Of a stretch of DNA of 42,038 nt, positions 7,994-16,671 are shown in pieces. Position 1 is the first letter of the stretch. Each line of letters opens with the position of its first letter. The position numbers and the translations under genes are program-made. Source of the DNA: an uncultured Lachnospiraceae bacterium (GTDB lineage: Bacteria; Bacillota; Clostridia; Lachnospirales; Lachnospiraceae); contig CANDAG010000031.1 in NCBI GenBank assembly GCA_947382625.1, positions 1 to 42,038 of the forward strand, read 5' to 3'. Under the pieces are notes generated by a model. The model saw only the letters and a list, made by a program, of their open reading frames with translations. It was not told the DNA's origin and made no database searches.

Positions 7994-8257
7994 TTAATCG
8001 CAGGTATAGGGCATCAGTGAAATATGACGAGCTCTCTTGATCGCAACTGTAAGCGCTCTCTGATGCTTTGCACAGTTTCCAGTAATTCTTCTGGGAAGGA
8101 TCTTTCCTCTCTCAGATACGTATCTTTTTAACTTGTTTACATCCTTGTAATCGATCACATTATCTTTGCCGCAAAATACGCAGACTTTTTTTCTTCTGCG
8201 GACTCCGCCTTTTTTTCTCATAGGAGAATCGGATCTCTCTGTCTTATTATATGCCAT
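7994..8257 (-). CDS. rpsR: 30S ribosomal protein S18
   Basis: This 87-residue protein contains the S18 core ([33 protein letters not shown]). The N-terminal part is basic and has CVFC plus a later Cys-x-x-His, the zinc-binding form of S18 called C+. The start at 8257 has GGAGG eight bases upstream; an earlier in-frame ATG at 8281 lacks this spacing. It is the last gene of rpsF-ssb-rpsR. Confidence 0.97.
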   Translation of the reverse strand: MAYNKTERSDSPMRKKGGVRRRKKVCVFCGKDNVIDYKDVNKLKRYVSERGKILPRRITGNCAKHQRALTVAIKRARHISLMPYTCD

Positions 8258-8326
8258 AATAATTGCCTCCTGTCTACTCACATTTTCATCTGCAGCAATC
8301 CAAGCCCTGAACTGCTGCCCACATTC

Positions 8327-8773
8327 CTAGTTAAACGGCAGCTCCTCGTCTATTCCATCCGGAATATTCATAAAACCATCGCCTGCCCCCGAAGGCTCCG
8401 GTACGCTGTTCGTATTTCCCATAAAGCTGTTGCCGCCGCCCGAATTGCTGTTCTTGCTCTCGGCAAACTCCTGATCTTCCACCACAACATCTGTGGTGTA
8501 CACCTTGACGCCGTCCCTGTTGGTATAACTGCCGGTCTGGATCCTGCCTGTGACTAACACCTTGGTTCCTTTTCGGAAGTACTTTTCGGCAAATTCTCCG
8601 GATCTTCCAAATGCTACACAGCCGATAAAATCAGCAGTGTTCTCATCATTATTGCGGTTAAACCTTCTATCCACAGCAAGTGTATATCTGGCTATTGCCA
8701 TTGAGTTATCCCCCTGTGAATATCTCACTTCAGGATCTCTCGTCAAACGCCCCATCAGTATTACTTTATTCAT
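8327..8773 (-). CDS. ssb: Single-stranded DNA-binding protein
   Basis: This 148-residue SSB coats single-stranded DNA and recruits replication and repair partners. The OB fold fills about residues 1-105 (MNKVILMGRLTRDPEVRYSQ, later KVLVTGRIQTGSY). A flexible Gly/Ser/Asn linker leads to the acidic tip DEELPFN that docks partner proteins. It sits between rpsF (42-base gap) and rpsR (69-base gap). Confidence 0.97.
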   Translation of the reverse strand: MNKVILMGRLTRDPEVRYSQGDNSMAIARYTLAVDRRFNRNNDENTADFIGCVAFGRSGEFAEKYFRKGTKVLVTGRIQTGSYTNRDGVKVYTTDVVVEDQEFAESKNSNSGGGNSFMGNTNSVPEPSGAGDGFMNIPDGIDEELPFN

Positions 8774-8815
8774 GCCTTCCTCTACTTTCCAGCATATATC
8801 TTGTCCGTATACGCT

Positions 8816-9106
8816 TTAAGCCTCGTCTGCTCTGACGCACAAAAATCTGATAACGTTGTCCATAATGCGCACGCGGTTTTCGATCTCAACAGGCGCTGTG
8901 CTCTCGGCATCAAACTGGATAAAATAGTAGAAAGCTTCTCTCATCTTCTGCACTTCGTAAGCCAGCCTTCTCTTGCCCCAGTCGTCAACATTAGTGATGG
9001 TGCCGCCAAATCTTTCGATCAGAGCCTTGCATCTGTCAACTACCGCAGCTCTCTCCTCGTCCTCGATTTTCGCACTAACAACAACGGCTAATTCATATTT
9101 GTTCAT
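8816..9106 (-). CDS. rpsF: 30S ribosomal protein S6
   Basis: This 96-residue S6 starts MNKYELAVVVSAKIEDEERAA and contains the conserved WGKRRLAYEVQKMREAFYYFIQFDAE core. It is the first gene of rpsF-ssb-rpsR and binds S18 in the 30S platform. AAGGAGG precedes the ATG. The promoter lies at 9208-9236 and the leader carries a hairpin, a usual place for S6:S18 feedback. Confidence 0.97.
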   Translation of the reverse strand: MNKYELAVVVSAKIEDEERAAVVDRCKALIERFGGTITNVDDWGKRRLAYEVQKMREAFYYFIQFDAESTAPVEIENRVRIMDNVIRFLCVRADEA

Positions 9107-9122
9107 GCTTAAGTTACCTCCT

Positions 9123-9183
9123 TTTGGTCTCTGGCCCCCTTTCAGGGAGCAAGGAATGTTTCCTCCTGCAGCATTTCTGCAGG
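9123..9183 (-). promoter_or_regulatory. Structured rpsF leader, possible S6:S18 autoregulation site
   Basis: CCTGCAG (9165-9171) pairs with CTGCAGG (9177-9183), and a second, weaker stem (CCCT with AGGG) follows nearer the start codon. S6:S18 leader regulation is known in many bacteria, but I could not identify the CCG box that defines that motif, so the function is inference. Confidence 0.3.
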
Positions 9184-9207
9184 ATATTTAACATATCACG
9201 AATTCAT

Positions 9208-9236
9208 ATCATACCACAAACTCTCTGTGTTTTCAA
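9208..9236 (-). promoter_or_regulatory. Promoter of rpsF-ssb-rpsR
   Basis: TTGAAA (9231-9236) and TATGAT (9208-9213) are exactly 17 bases apart. The -35 hexamer overlaps the last codons of the upstream DUF951 gene. The leader is about 95 bases. Confidence 0.75.
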
Positions 9237-9424
9237 GGGTTTGTGCTGAATTTTGCTATCTTTCTTATCTTCTTCTCCACCTGACTTCTGGGACTCATGA
9301 TCTGATGCCCACAGCCTGCACACTTTAAACGGAAGTCAGCCCCGATACGCAGCACCTCCCACTCATAGCTTCCGCAGGGATGGGGCTTTTTCAGGGTCAG
9401 CCTATCCCCTACCTGAACGTCCAT
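9233..9424 (-). CDS. DUF951 family protein
   Basis: This 63-residue protein (MDVQVGDRLTLKKPHPCGSY, then WEVLRIGADFRLKC and CAGCGHQIMSPRS) matches the DUF951/YyzM family found beside rpsF or the mechanosensitive channel gene in many Firmicutes. Function is unknown. It has a CxxC pair (KCAGCGH) that might bind metal and a basic end. The start at 9424 is supported by AAGGAGG, while a longer frame to 9502 runs into the sirtuin gene. It follows the sirtuin by 22 bases. Confidence 0.85.
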   Translation of the reverse strand: MDVQVGDRLTLKKPHPCGSYEWEVLRIGADFRLKCAGCGHQIMSPRSQVEKKIRKIAKFSTNP

Positions 9425-9446
9425 GCATATCCTCCTTATTATATGA

Positions 9447-10163
9447 TCAAAGCGCCGCAAAGATCTCTCCGATACTGCCCTGCACCACCAGATCCGCCGC
9501 ACTGTCCCTGGCGGTAGGGGTCTTATTTACCAGCACCAGCTTATTACCTCTGTAATAATCGATAAGTCCTGCTGCCGGATAAACCACCAGAGAAGTACCT
9601 CCGATGATCAACACATCCGCATTCCGGATAAAGCTTATGGCATCCCTGAGGATCTGATCATCCAGGCCCTCCTCATAAAGAACCACGTCCGGCTTCACAC
9701 GTCCTCCGCATTCCCCGCATTTCGGTATGCCTTCCGAATGAAGCATATACTCCGCATCAAAGAATTTTCCGCAATTCTCGCAATAATTCCGGAGTACACT
9801 CCCGTGAAGCTCCAACACTCGTTTGCTGCCCGCGGCCTGATGAAGCCCGTCAATGTTCTGAGTAATAACCGCCTTCAGTTTTCCCTCCTGCTCCCACTGG
9901 GCAAGCTTTAAATGGGCCGCATTGGGCTTCGCTCCCAGACAAAGCATTTTATCCTTATAAAAGCGGAAAAATTCCTCCGGCTTCTGCCGGTAAAAGGTAT
10001 GGCTTAAAATTGTTTCCGGGGGATAATCATATTTCTGATTATACAGCCCGTCCACACTTCTAAAGTCCGGGATCCCGCTTTCTGTGGAAACCCCGGCCCC
10101 TCCAAAAAACACAATATTATCGCTCTGACCCACCAACTCTCTCAGCTGTCCGATCTGATCCAT
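9447..10163 (-). CDS. cobB: NAD-dependent protein deacylase (sirtuin)
   Basis: This 238-residue Sir2 protein removes acyl groups from lysine using NAD+. It has the NAD site GGAGVSTESGIPDFRS (21-36), TQNIDGLHQAAG (101-112), catalytic His120 in LELHGS, and four zinc cysteines (128, 131, 149, 152). The length fits class M/U bacterial sirtuins. It is preceded by AAAGGAGG and followed closely by the DUF951 gene. Confidence 0.95.
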   Translation of the reverse strand: MDQIGQLRELVGQSDNIVFFGGAGVSTESGIPDFRSVDGLYNQKYDYPPETILSHTFYRQKPEEFFRFYKDKMLCLGAKPNAAHLKLAQWEQEGKLKAVITQNIDGLHQAAGSKRVLELHGSVLRNYCENCGKFFDAEYMLHSEGIPKCGECGGRVKPDVVLYEEGLDDQILRDAISFIRNADVLIIGGTSLVVYPAAGLIDYYRGNKLVLVNKTPTARDSAADLVVQGSIGEIFAAL

Positions 10164-10244
10164 AGCACCCTCCTTTTTGCTGCACCCCTAAGCTCTTTTC
10201 TCCATTTTACCCAAAGATACCTCTATTGTAAATATACTGCTGTC

Positions 10245-10988
10245 TTATATATTCCCCACCAGAAGGTCCTTCACCACCCCCAGAAATTCCCGCATCATAT
10301 TATTTGGCTGCAAAAAGGGCTCTCCCTTCGCGGCAATTCCCCAGACCTTCTGATATCCGGCCTTTCGGGCGATCTTCACCGCCCGGAACACATGAAAGTT
10401 ATTGGTGACCACTCCCACAGAGTCTGCCTCCCGGTCCAGAAGCTTTCCGGAAAAGGTAAGATTCTGAAAGGTATTTACCGACTGATCCTCCCGAAGGATC
10501 CGTGTGCTGTCAATTCCCTTTTCCACCAGATAATCATACATTCCCTGAGCCTCGGAAACAGGCTCATCCTTTCCCTGTCCCCCCGAAACAATCACCATGG
10601 TATCCTCATTCTCCGCAAGATACCGGCAGGCCTCATCCAACCGGTACTGAAGCGCCCTTGAGGGACCGTTTGCCTTCATCTGCGCCCCAAGCACCACCAG
10701 ATAGTCAAGCTCCTCCGGCCCCCTGGCGGCAAATCCGCTCAGAATGCAGCCTTCCACTGTCAGAAACAGCAGCAAAGCCACACACACCAATCCTCCCAAA
10801 AGCCGACGCAGCCATACAGGCCCCAGATTCCCCCATATGCCCCTTTTAATGAGAAAGGAAAAAAGCATCGCCCCGATCCCGAGAAACAACCAGATAAAGT
10901 AAAAATTCGTGCCGTGTCCCACAAAAAAGGCGATGCAGAGAAAATAGCCGATACACAATATCCCAAGTGCCAATAAGGTCTGATACAT
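10245..10988 (-). CDS. YdcF/ElyC-type membrane protein (DUF218)
   Basis: This 247-residue protein has three or four N-terminal hydrophobic segments (about 3-25, 28-47, 63-85). A soluble DUF218 domain follows with LDYLVVLGAQMKANGPSRAL, then VIVSGGQGKDEPVSEAQ and VVTNNFHVFRA. The family includes ElyC and SanA, linked to cell-envelope metabolism, but its reaction is not firmly known. Position before the sirtuin probably reflects loose clustering; 81 bases separate them. Confidence 0.88.
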   Translation of the reverse strand: MYQTLLALGILCIGYFLCIAFFVGHGTNFYFIWLFLGIGAMLFSFLIKRGIWGNLGPVWLRRLLGGLVCVALLLFLTVEGCILSGFAARGPEELDYLVVLGAQMKANGPSRALQYRLDEACRYLAENEDTMVIVSGGQGKDEPVSEAQGMYDYLVEKGIDSTRILREDQSVNTFQNLTFSGKLLDREADSVGVVTNNFHVFRAVKIARKAGYQKVWGIAAKGEPFLQPNNMMREFLGVVKDLLVGNI

Positions 10989-11145
10989 CCCGTTCCCCCC
11001 ACATTTACCGTTAAAATACTTCCCGTCTTCTTTCTTATTTTAACACCGGATGAATGGGAAAAACAGGATGATCTCCAAAATTAATCATTTTTTAATAAGC
11101 CAGCCCGCCAGGCGTGTCGGCGTTTGATCGTTACAACGCTTCCCC

Positions 11146-13164
11146 TTAGCTCACGATCCTGTAATACACCCTGGCCGTGATCCTGTAGCTGACGCCATAG
11201 ATCAGAATAAATACCAAAGATACTCCCACGCAGCATTCCGTGATCAGACGGGTATTGAACAGATTCAGTGCTCCCATCAGGGCTTCCACCATAAATTTCC
11301 CTGCGAAGGTATGCGTCATCGCCCCGAAAAGAGGCAGGAAAAACACCAGAAAAATCTGCCTGTGTATGGTTCCCCTAATCTCCTTATCACTCATGCCTAC
11401 CTTCTGCATAATCGCAAAGCTCCCCTGATCCTCATAGCCCTCCGATACCTGTTTATAATACATTATGAGCAAAAGGCACATAAAAAAGACGATTCCGAAA
11501 ATAATACCGATGAACAGAAGACCACCGTACATTGTCCTGGACATGGCTCTCGACTCAAGGCCGTCATGATAGAACAGAAATCCCGGCTTAGCCTGGAACC
11601 ATTCTGACAATTCCCTGATAAAATCCTGTTTTAACTCATCCTTTCCCTCCAAAAATACTCCGATCCGCTGCCGTCTGCCGTCCATGATCTCTTCATATTC
11701 TTTTATCCTGGTCTTTGCTGCAAAATCCTCCATATATCTCACAAGCGCCGCCTCATCCCGCACCACGATCACATAGCCTGCTCCAAAGTCGCTTGTTCCC
11801 GACTTCGGCCACGGGAAAAGCTCCGGCAATTCCTCCACAATTTCAGCCTGCTCTCCTAAAAATTCTATGGAATCATATCCACAGTTTTCTCCGGAGGAAT
11901 AAAATAACACCTGATTTTCTTTAAGCTCCTCACTTTTCCCCTCCATTAAATTATAATTTTCCAGGGTCATCACTGTCACGTCATAAATATCTTCATAAGC
12001 ATCTCCGGGCCTTTCCTCCCTGAAGCGGTTTTCTTCTTTGTGGCAGGCCAGAGAGATCACCTCCGGACAATCTACCCGGAGCGCTCTTATGCCGTACTTT
12101 TGCTCCAGAGAGGCGACCTTCTCCTTCAGCTCCCCGGGATCCATGCTTCCGGCCATGTAGCCTGCTCTTATATCATAGGGCGCCGAAAAATGGGTAATAT
12201 CGTCAATCCCCAGATATAAAGTGATGGTACAGACTAAGGTAATGATCATCATAGTAGAAAAAATACAGATATTAGAAAGCCCTGCAGCGTTTTTCTTCAT
12301 CCGGTAGAGCATTCCCGAAACCGTAATGAAATTTTCGGCCCGATAATAAAATCTTCGGTTTCTTTTCAGTATTTTCAACAATAATATGCTTCCTGAGGTA
12401 AACAAAAGGTAGGTGCCCAGCACCACCGCGAACACGGCAAGAAAAAAGTCAGTAAAAATACTGCTATCCAGCTTAGACTGGATGGATGTGGCATATCCCC
12501 ATCCAAGGATCACAAGCCCCAGGATTCCCCAGACAAAATTCCATCTCGGCTCCTTTTCCCCTTTTTTGCTGCCGGAAAGCAGCTCCACAGGCTTAGACCA
12601 TCCCACCCTGATCAGCCCGTAGATCAGATTGATCCCAAAGATCACCGCAAAAAAGACCGCTGTTTCCCCAAAAGCCTGCCCGGTAAATACAAATTCCACT
12701 TCCACCGGAAGACCACTGATTCTAAGAAGCAGCAGAAAAAGCAGCTTGGAAAGCACACACCCCAGGATAACGCCTCCCATCAACGCAAAGCAATAGAGAA
12801 CCAGCGTTTCACAGATCAGCATGATCCCGATATGCCTTTTTTCCAGTCCCAAAATGCTGTACAGACCGATTTCCTTTGTGCGGCCCTTGATCAGAAAGCT
12901 ATTGGCATAATACAGAAAGGGGAGCAGTATGATCCCCAGCAACACCTGACCAATCTTAAGCATCATCCAGGCGTAAGCGGCATGGGGAAGGGTAAGTATC
13001 AAGTCATTATGACGAATCGATGAAAAGACAAAAAAAGTAAAAGCAGAAAAAACGCTCGTTATGATATAAGGACAGTACACCCTGCCGTTTTGGATGATCC
13101 CTCTCACTGCCAATCCCGGCAGCAGCCTCCATTTGCTCATGGGTTTATTTCCGGACTTATTCAT
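11146..13164 (-). CDS. bceB: BceB-type ABC transporter permease
   Basis: This 672-residue permease has about ten membrane segments. The large extracellular domain between the central segments (about residues 310-540) is the hallmark of BceB-type permeases that sense and remove peptide antibiotics such as bacitracin from lipid II cycle intermediates. FtsX-like coupling regions are visible, for example LYSILGLEKRHIGIM near 100 and AIMQKVGMSDKEIRG near the C-terminal part. It overlaps the ATPase gene by four bases. With the kinase and regulator upstream it forms a complete Bce module. The substrate cannot be read from sequence. Confidence 0.9.
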   Translation of the reverse strand: MNKSGNKPMSKWRLLPGLAVRGIIQNGRVYCPYIITSVFSAFTFFVFSSIRHNDLILTLPHAAYAWMMLKIGQVLLGIILLPFLYYANSFLIKGRTKEIGLYSILGLEKRHIGIMLICETLVLYCFALMGGVILGCVLSKLLFLLLLRISGLPVEVEFVFTGQAFGETAVFFAVIFGINLIYGLIRVGWSKPVELLSGSKKGEKEPRWNFVWGILGLVILGWGYATSIQSKLDSSIFTDFFLAVFAVVLGTYLLFTSGSILLLKILKRNRRFYYRAENFITVSGMLYRMKKNAAGLSNICIFSTMMIITLVCTITLYLGIDDITHFSAPYDIRAGYMAGSMDPGELKEKVASLEQKYGIRALRVDCPEVISLACHKEENRFREERPGDAYEDIYDVTVMTLENYNLMEGKSEELKENQVLFYSSGENCGYDSIEFLGEQAEIVEELPELFPWPKSGTSDFGAGYVIVVRDEAALVRYMEDFAAKTRIKEYEEIMDGRRQRIGVFLEGKDELKQDFIRELSEWFQAKPGFLFYHDGLESRAMSRTMYGGLLFIGIIFGIVFFMCLLLIMYYKQVSEGYEDQGSFAIMQKVGMSDKEIRGTIHRQIFLVFFLPLFGAMTHTFAGKFMVEALMGALNLFNTRLITECCVGVSLVFILIYGVSYRITARVYYRIVS

Positions 13165-13943
13165 AGATTTCCCTCCTCTCCCTCCTGCCCGACCTCTGTC
13201 TGCAATACGGTAAGCGCATCGGAGATCATCCGGTACATGGCGTCATTACTCTGATTTCCCCTGTAAATCTGATGAAACACACAGCCGTCCTTGATAAAAA
13301 GAACCCGCCCCGCATGGCTTGCCGCCTGTATGCTGTGTGTTACCATCAGGATCGTCTGTCCCTCCCGGTTGATATCCCCGAACAGACCAAGGAGTTTTCC
13401 CGAAGCCTTGGAATCCAGAGCCCCGGTAGGCTCATCTGCCAGAACAATATCCGGCCGGGTGATCAGCGCCCTGCCTGCCGCCGCTCTCTGCTTTTGTCCG
13501 CCGGAAACCTCATAGGGATATTTTTCCAGAATATCCAGAATGGAAAGTTTCTTTGCCAGAGGGATCAGCCTCCTCTCCATCTCCTCATGCTTCATCCCTG
13601 CCAGAACAAGGGGCAGAAAAATATTATCCTTAAGAGACATAGTGTCCAGCAGATTAAAATCCTGAAACACAAATCCCATATGCTCCCTTCTGAAGGTACA
13701 AAGCTCCCTCTGCCTGACCTGCGCCAGATTTTTTCCCTTCAGGATCACCTTGCCGCTGGTAGGCTGATCCAGAGAAGCCAGAATATTCAGAAGTGTGGTC
13801 TTGCCGGAGCCGGACTCTCCCATGATGGCCACATATTCTCCCTCCTCCACAGAAAAATTCACATCGTTCAGGGCCTGCACCTTCACCTGTCCGAATCTTG
13901 CGGTGTATACCTTTTTCAGATTTTTTACTTCCAGTAAAGCCAT
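13161..13943 (-). CDS. bceA: BceA-type ABC transporter ATP-binding protein
   Basis: This 260-residue ATPase of the MacB/LolD group has Walker A GESGSGKTT (42-50), the Q-loop region, signature VSGGQKQR, Walker B IVLADEPTGALD and a following switch His (MVTHS). It powers the BceB permease encoded next, with ATGA-type overlap. Its promoter region has a BceR-type box (14055-14068) and a TATAAT at 13995-14000, so induction by the adjacent regulator is expected. Confidence 0.93.
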   Translation of the reverse strand: MALLEVKNLKKVYTARFGQVKVQALNDVNFSVEEGEYVAIMGESGSGKTTLLNILASLDQPTSGKVILKGKNLAQVRQRELCTFRREHMGFVFQDFNLLDTMSLKDNIFLPLVLAGMKHEEMERRLIPLAKKLSILDILEKYPYEVSGGQKQRAAAGRALITRPDIVLADEPTGALDSKASGKLLGLFGDINREGQTILMVTHSIQAASHAGRVLFIKDGCVFHQIYRGNQSNDAMYRMISDALTVLQTEVGQEGEEGNL

Positions 13944-13994
13944 ATCATTCTCTCCCTGCTGTTAAATTAGGTTTTAACTCTTCTTACAGGAAAT

Positions 13995-14000
13995 ATTATA
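13995..14000 (-). promoter_or_regulatory. -10 element of the bceAB promoter
   Basis: A perfect TATAAT on the minus strand lies about 52 bases before the bceA ATG. No good -35 is present at 17 bases, as expected for an activator-dependent promoter. Confidence 0.5.
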
Positions 14001-14054
14001 ATAAAAGGAAAAATGCTCTGCCATGCATCCGGCTTACATTTCCCCCTTCCAGGC

Positions 14055-14068
14055 TTACAGTTTTGTCA
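14055..14068 (-). promoter_or_regulatory. BceR-type operator upstream of bceAB
   Basis: The minus strand reads TGACA-AAAC-TGTAA, matching the TNACA-N4-TGTAA inverted repeat I recall for BceR-like regulators. It overlaps the stop codon of the kinase gene. A further TGTAAGCC half-site occurs downstream toward the -10. Confidence 0.65.
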
Positions 14069-15115
14069 CATATCTCCAAAGCCTTCCTGCTCAAATCCAA
14101 GGATCACCTTTGTCCCTTTCCCTTCTGCGGATTCTACTCTGATAGAATGGGACAGCCGATCCATGATCTGTCTGCAGAGATATAAACCGATACCGGTGGA
14201 TTTTTGATCAAGCCTTCCATTATAGCCGGTGAAGCCTCTCTCAAAAATCCTTGGCAAATCCGCTTCCCGGATACCGATCCCCGTATCCTCGATCACCAGA
14301 AAGGATACCCTTCCTGCCATTCGCTCCCCCCGTGCGTCTGCCCCGTAAATGGAGATCCCGCCCTCTCTGGTATATTTCAACGCATTTGACAGAAGCTGTT
14401 CCACCACAAAGCACAGCCACTTCTCATCGGTCACTGCCATGCACGAAAACTCCTCCATAGAAAAGAACAGTTTACTTCCGATAAATAAAATTCCATACTT
14501 TTTGAGAGCCTTCTTTACGATTTTAAAGACCTCCTGTTGTTTAAACAGTAAGTCAGAGGAAAGGCTGTCCAGTCTGGCGTAGTGAAGCGCCATCTCCGCA
14601 TACTGCTCTATTTTGAACAGCTCCTCGGCGGCCTCACGCTCCCCTTTTCCCTGTACTTCCCGTCCCTGTGCCTCGTCCTGAAGCAAAAGACGCATGGCGG
14701 CTATGGGCGTTTTGATCTGATGGATCCACATGGTATAATAATCCGCCATATCTCTTCTCTTTTCATCATATTCCGTTACCAGTCCCCGCTTTTCCTCCTC
14801 CTGCGTCCTTACAAGTGCCTGATACAAACTCTCCGGCAGGCTTTTCGCCTTTGGAAGCTGCTCCCCCGGGGACTCCCTTGCCTGTAAGGCCGCCTCCAGC
14901 CTTCTGCATTTTTTGTAATAACGGATCAGATCAAAGGCTGCCAGGCACCCTCCGAAAAAAAAGATCAGCAGCAGCGCATAAGACATATTTCTCACGGACT
15001 CCCCATATCCATAAAGTCCGGCGATCAAAAATAAGATCAGCACCGCCAGCCCCGAAGCAAGCGCGGCCCTCATGCGCTCTCTGAGATAAGATCTGATGAT
15101 AAGACGGCTATTCAT
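14066..15115 (-). CDS. bceS: BceS-type intramembrane-sensing histidine kinase
   Basis: This 349-residue kinase has two membrane helices (about 20-37 and 45-62) with almost no extracellular loop, typical of kinases that read transporter flux. The phosphorylated residue is His132 in WIHQIKTPI. The ATPase domain has NALKYT, DTGIGI and GIGLYLC. It overlaps the regulator gene by eight bases. Signal input presumably comes from BceB, as known for this family. Confidence 0.93.
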   Translation of the reverse strand: MNSRLIIRSYLRERMRAALASGLAVLILFLIAGLYGYGESVRNMSYALLLIFFFGGCLAAFDLIRYYKKCRRLEAALQARESPGEQLPKAKSLPESLYQALVRTQEEEKRGLVTEYDEKRRDMADYYTMWIHQIKTPIAAMRLLLQDEAQGREVQGKGEREAAEELFKIEQYAEMALHYARLDSLSSDLLFKQQEVFKIVKKALKKYGILFIGSKLFFSMEEFSCMAVTDEKWLCFVVEQLLSNALKYTREGGISIYGADARGERMAGRVSFLVIEDTGIGIREADLPRIFERGFTGYNGRLDQKSTGIGLYLCRQIMDRLSHSIRVESAEGKGTKVILGFEQEGFGDM

Positions 15116-15782
15116 TCAGCTGATACCCTACTCCCTTTCTGGTCAGGATAAAATCCCTGATCCCTGCCTCCTCCAGCCTTTTTCTCAGGCGGTTCATATT
15201 CACTGTCAATGTATTATCGTCCACAAAGCACTCATCCTCCCAGAGACGCTTCATAATGCTTTCCCGGGACACCACCTCTCCGGCGTGCTCAAACAAAAGC
15301 TGCAGGATCCTGAATTCATTTCTGGAAAGCTTAAGGCTTTTTCCCTGATAGACCAGAGACATATCCGACAGACTGATGACCACATCCTTATACTCTAAAA
15401 GGGAAGACTGCCTCTGAAAGGAGTAGGACCGCCGCAATACTGCCTGTACCTTTGCCGCCAAAACCTCCAGATCAAAGGGCTTTGCAATAAAGTCATCCCC
15501 TCCCATATTTACTGCCATCACAATATTCATATTATCGGAAGCAGAGGAAATAAAAACCACCGGTGCCTGAGAAAGCTTTCGGATCTCCGTACACCAGTAA
15601 TATCCGTTATAAAAGGGCAGGCCGATATCCATAAGCACAAGATGAGGATCGAATTTCCCAAAATGGGACAGCACATTTGCAAAATCTGTCACACATTCCA
15701 CCTCATATCCCCACTTTTCCAAATGTCCCCTGACCTTATCTGAAATGACCTCATCATCCTCAACTATTAAGATACGAAACAT
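15108..15782 (-). CDS. bceR: BceR-type response regulator (OmpR family)
   Basis: This 224-residue regulator has a receiver domain with phospho-acceptor Asp52 (LVLMDIGLP) and acidic pair Glu8-Asp9-Asp10. A C-terminal winged helix ends TRKGVGYQLNE. It is first in regulator-kinase-ATPase-permease order. It should bind the box at 14055-14068 and activate bceAB. AAAGGGGG precedes the ATG. Confidence 0.94.
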   Translation of the reverse strand: MFRILIVEDDEVISDKVRGHLEKWGYEVECVTDFANVLSHFGKFDPHLVLMDIGLPFYNGYYWCTEIRKLSQAPVVFISSASDNMNIVMAVNMGGDDFIAKPFDLEVLAAKVQAVLRRSYSFQRQSSLLEYKDVVISLSDMSLVYQGKSLKLSRNEFRILQLLFEHAGEVVSRESIMKRLWEDECFVDDNTLTVNMNRLRKRLEEAGIRDFILTRKGVGYQLNE

Positions 15783-15889
15783 GAATTTTACCCCCTTTAT
15801 GGCAGTTGCCTGCAGGCCGGTTCCCCGGCTTTACCCGGCTCTGAAAATAACACTACCGAAATCATTTTGATTTTGCAAGCCCCTTCATA

Positions 15890-15903
15890 AAAAGTTAACT
15901 TTT
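15890..15903. promoter_or_regulatory. 14-bp perfect palindrome in the divergent region
   Basis: AAAAGTTAACTTTT is perfectly symmetrical and lies between the divergent bceR and LytTR regulator genes, about 55 bases before the latter. It may be an operator; no cognate protein can be named. Confidence 0.35.
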
Positions 15904-15957
15904 GTATCCGCCAAAAAAGAGATAAAATGTTAATAAAAAGGAATGGGGAGATATGTG

Positions 15958-16671
15958 ATGCTACAGATTGCCATATGTGACGATGAACAGCTCTACCGGG
16001 AAAAAATACAGCGCCTTGCGGCCGATTATCTGCTTAATCATGATTTAACCTGCGAGTTTCACTTATTTTCCTCCGGTAAAGACTTCTTAAGCCAAGGTGG
16101 GAGCAGCGTAAAATATGATATCGTATTTATGGATATCAGCATGGATGCCATGGACGGTATTCAGACAGCCATGCAGATGCGAACTTTTCACTCGGATACC
16201 TTCCTGGTCCTTGTCACCGCCTTTATCGACTATGTACTGGAGGGCTATAAGGTAAATGCCATGCGTTATCTTTTAAAGGATACTCTGGACGCCTCCTTTT
16301 GCGAATGTATGGATGCTATCCTGCAGAAAATGCAGACGGCACGGGTGGTCTTTCCCTTTACGGACGGAGAACGGAGCCTGTATACCGATAATCTTCTTTA
16401 TGTGGAAAGCCGGAAGCATAAATCCATTTTCTATTATATGGATACGGCCCTGGAAACCTATGAGATTTATCGGAAATTGGATGCGATCGAGCAGGAGCTT
16501 TCCGGCTGCGGCTTCCTGCGCATCCACAAAAGCTATCTTGTGAATATGAAGCATGTCCGAAAAATCTGCAATTATACTGCATTTTTGGACACCGGCACAG
16601 AGCTCCCGATCCCCCGGCTCAGATTTCAGGCGGTTCGGGAAGCCTATGTAATATATAAAGGAGCAATCTGA
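15958..16671 (+). CDS. LytTR-family response regulator
   Basis: This 237-residue regulator has a receiver (IAICDDEQ; Asp59 in IVFMDISMD) and a C-terminal LytTR DNA-binding domain (about 135-235, with FLRIHKSYLVNMKHV). The start at 15958 has GGGGAG eight bases upstream, whereas the ATG at 15943 has poor spacing. It overlaps the kinase start by one base (TGATG). This type (AgrA, ComE, BlpR) usually answers peptide or quorum signals. No precursor peptide gene was found nearby. Confidence 0.92.
   Translation: MLQIAICDDEQLYREKIQRLAADYLLNHDLTCEFHLFSSGKDFLSQGGSSVKYDIVFMDISMDAMDGIQTAMQMRTFHSDTFLVLVTAFIDYVLEGYKVNAMRYLLKDTLDASFCECMDAILQKMQTARVVFPFTDGERSLYTDNLLYVESRKHKSIFYYMDTALETYEIYRKLDAIEQELSGCGFLRIHKSYLVNMKHVRKICNYTAFLDTGTELPIPRLRFQAVREAYVIYKGAI

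Noticed and set aside
11090-11145. Terminator after bceB
   Set aside because: GC-rich arms are present, but the best stem has an impossible one-base loop and alternatives are weak, so no clear terminator can be claimed.
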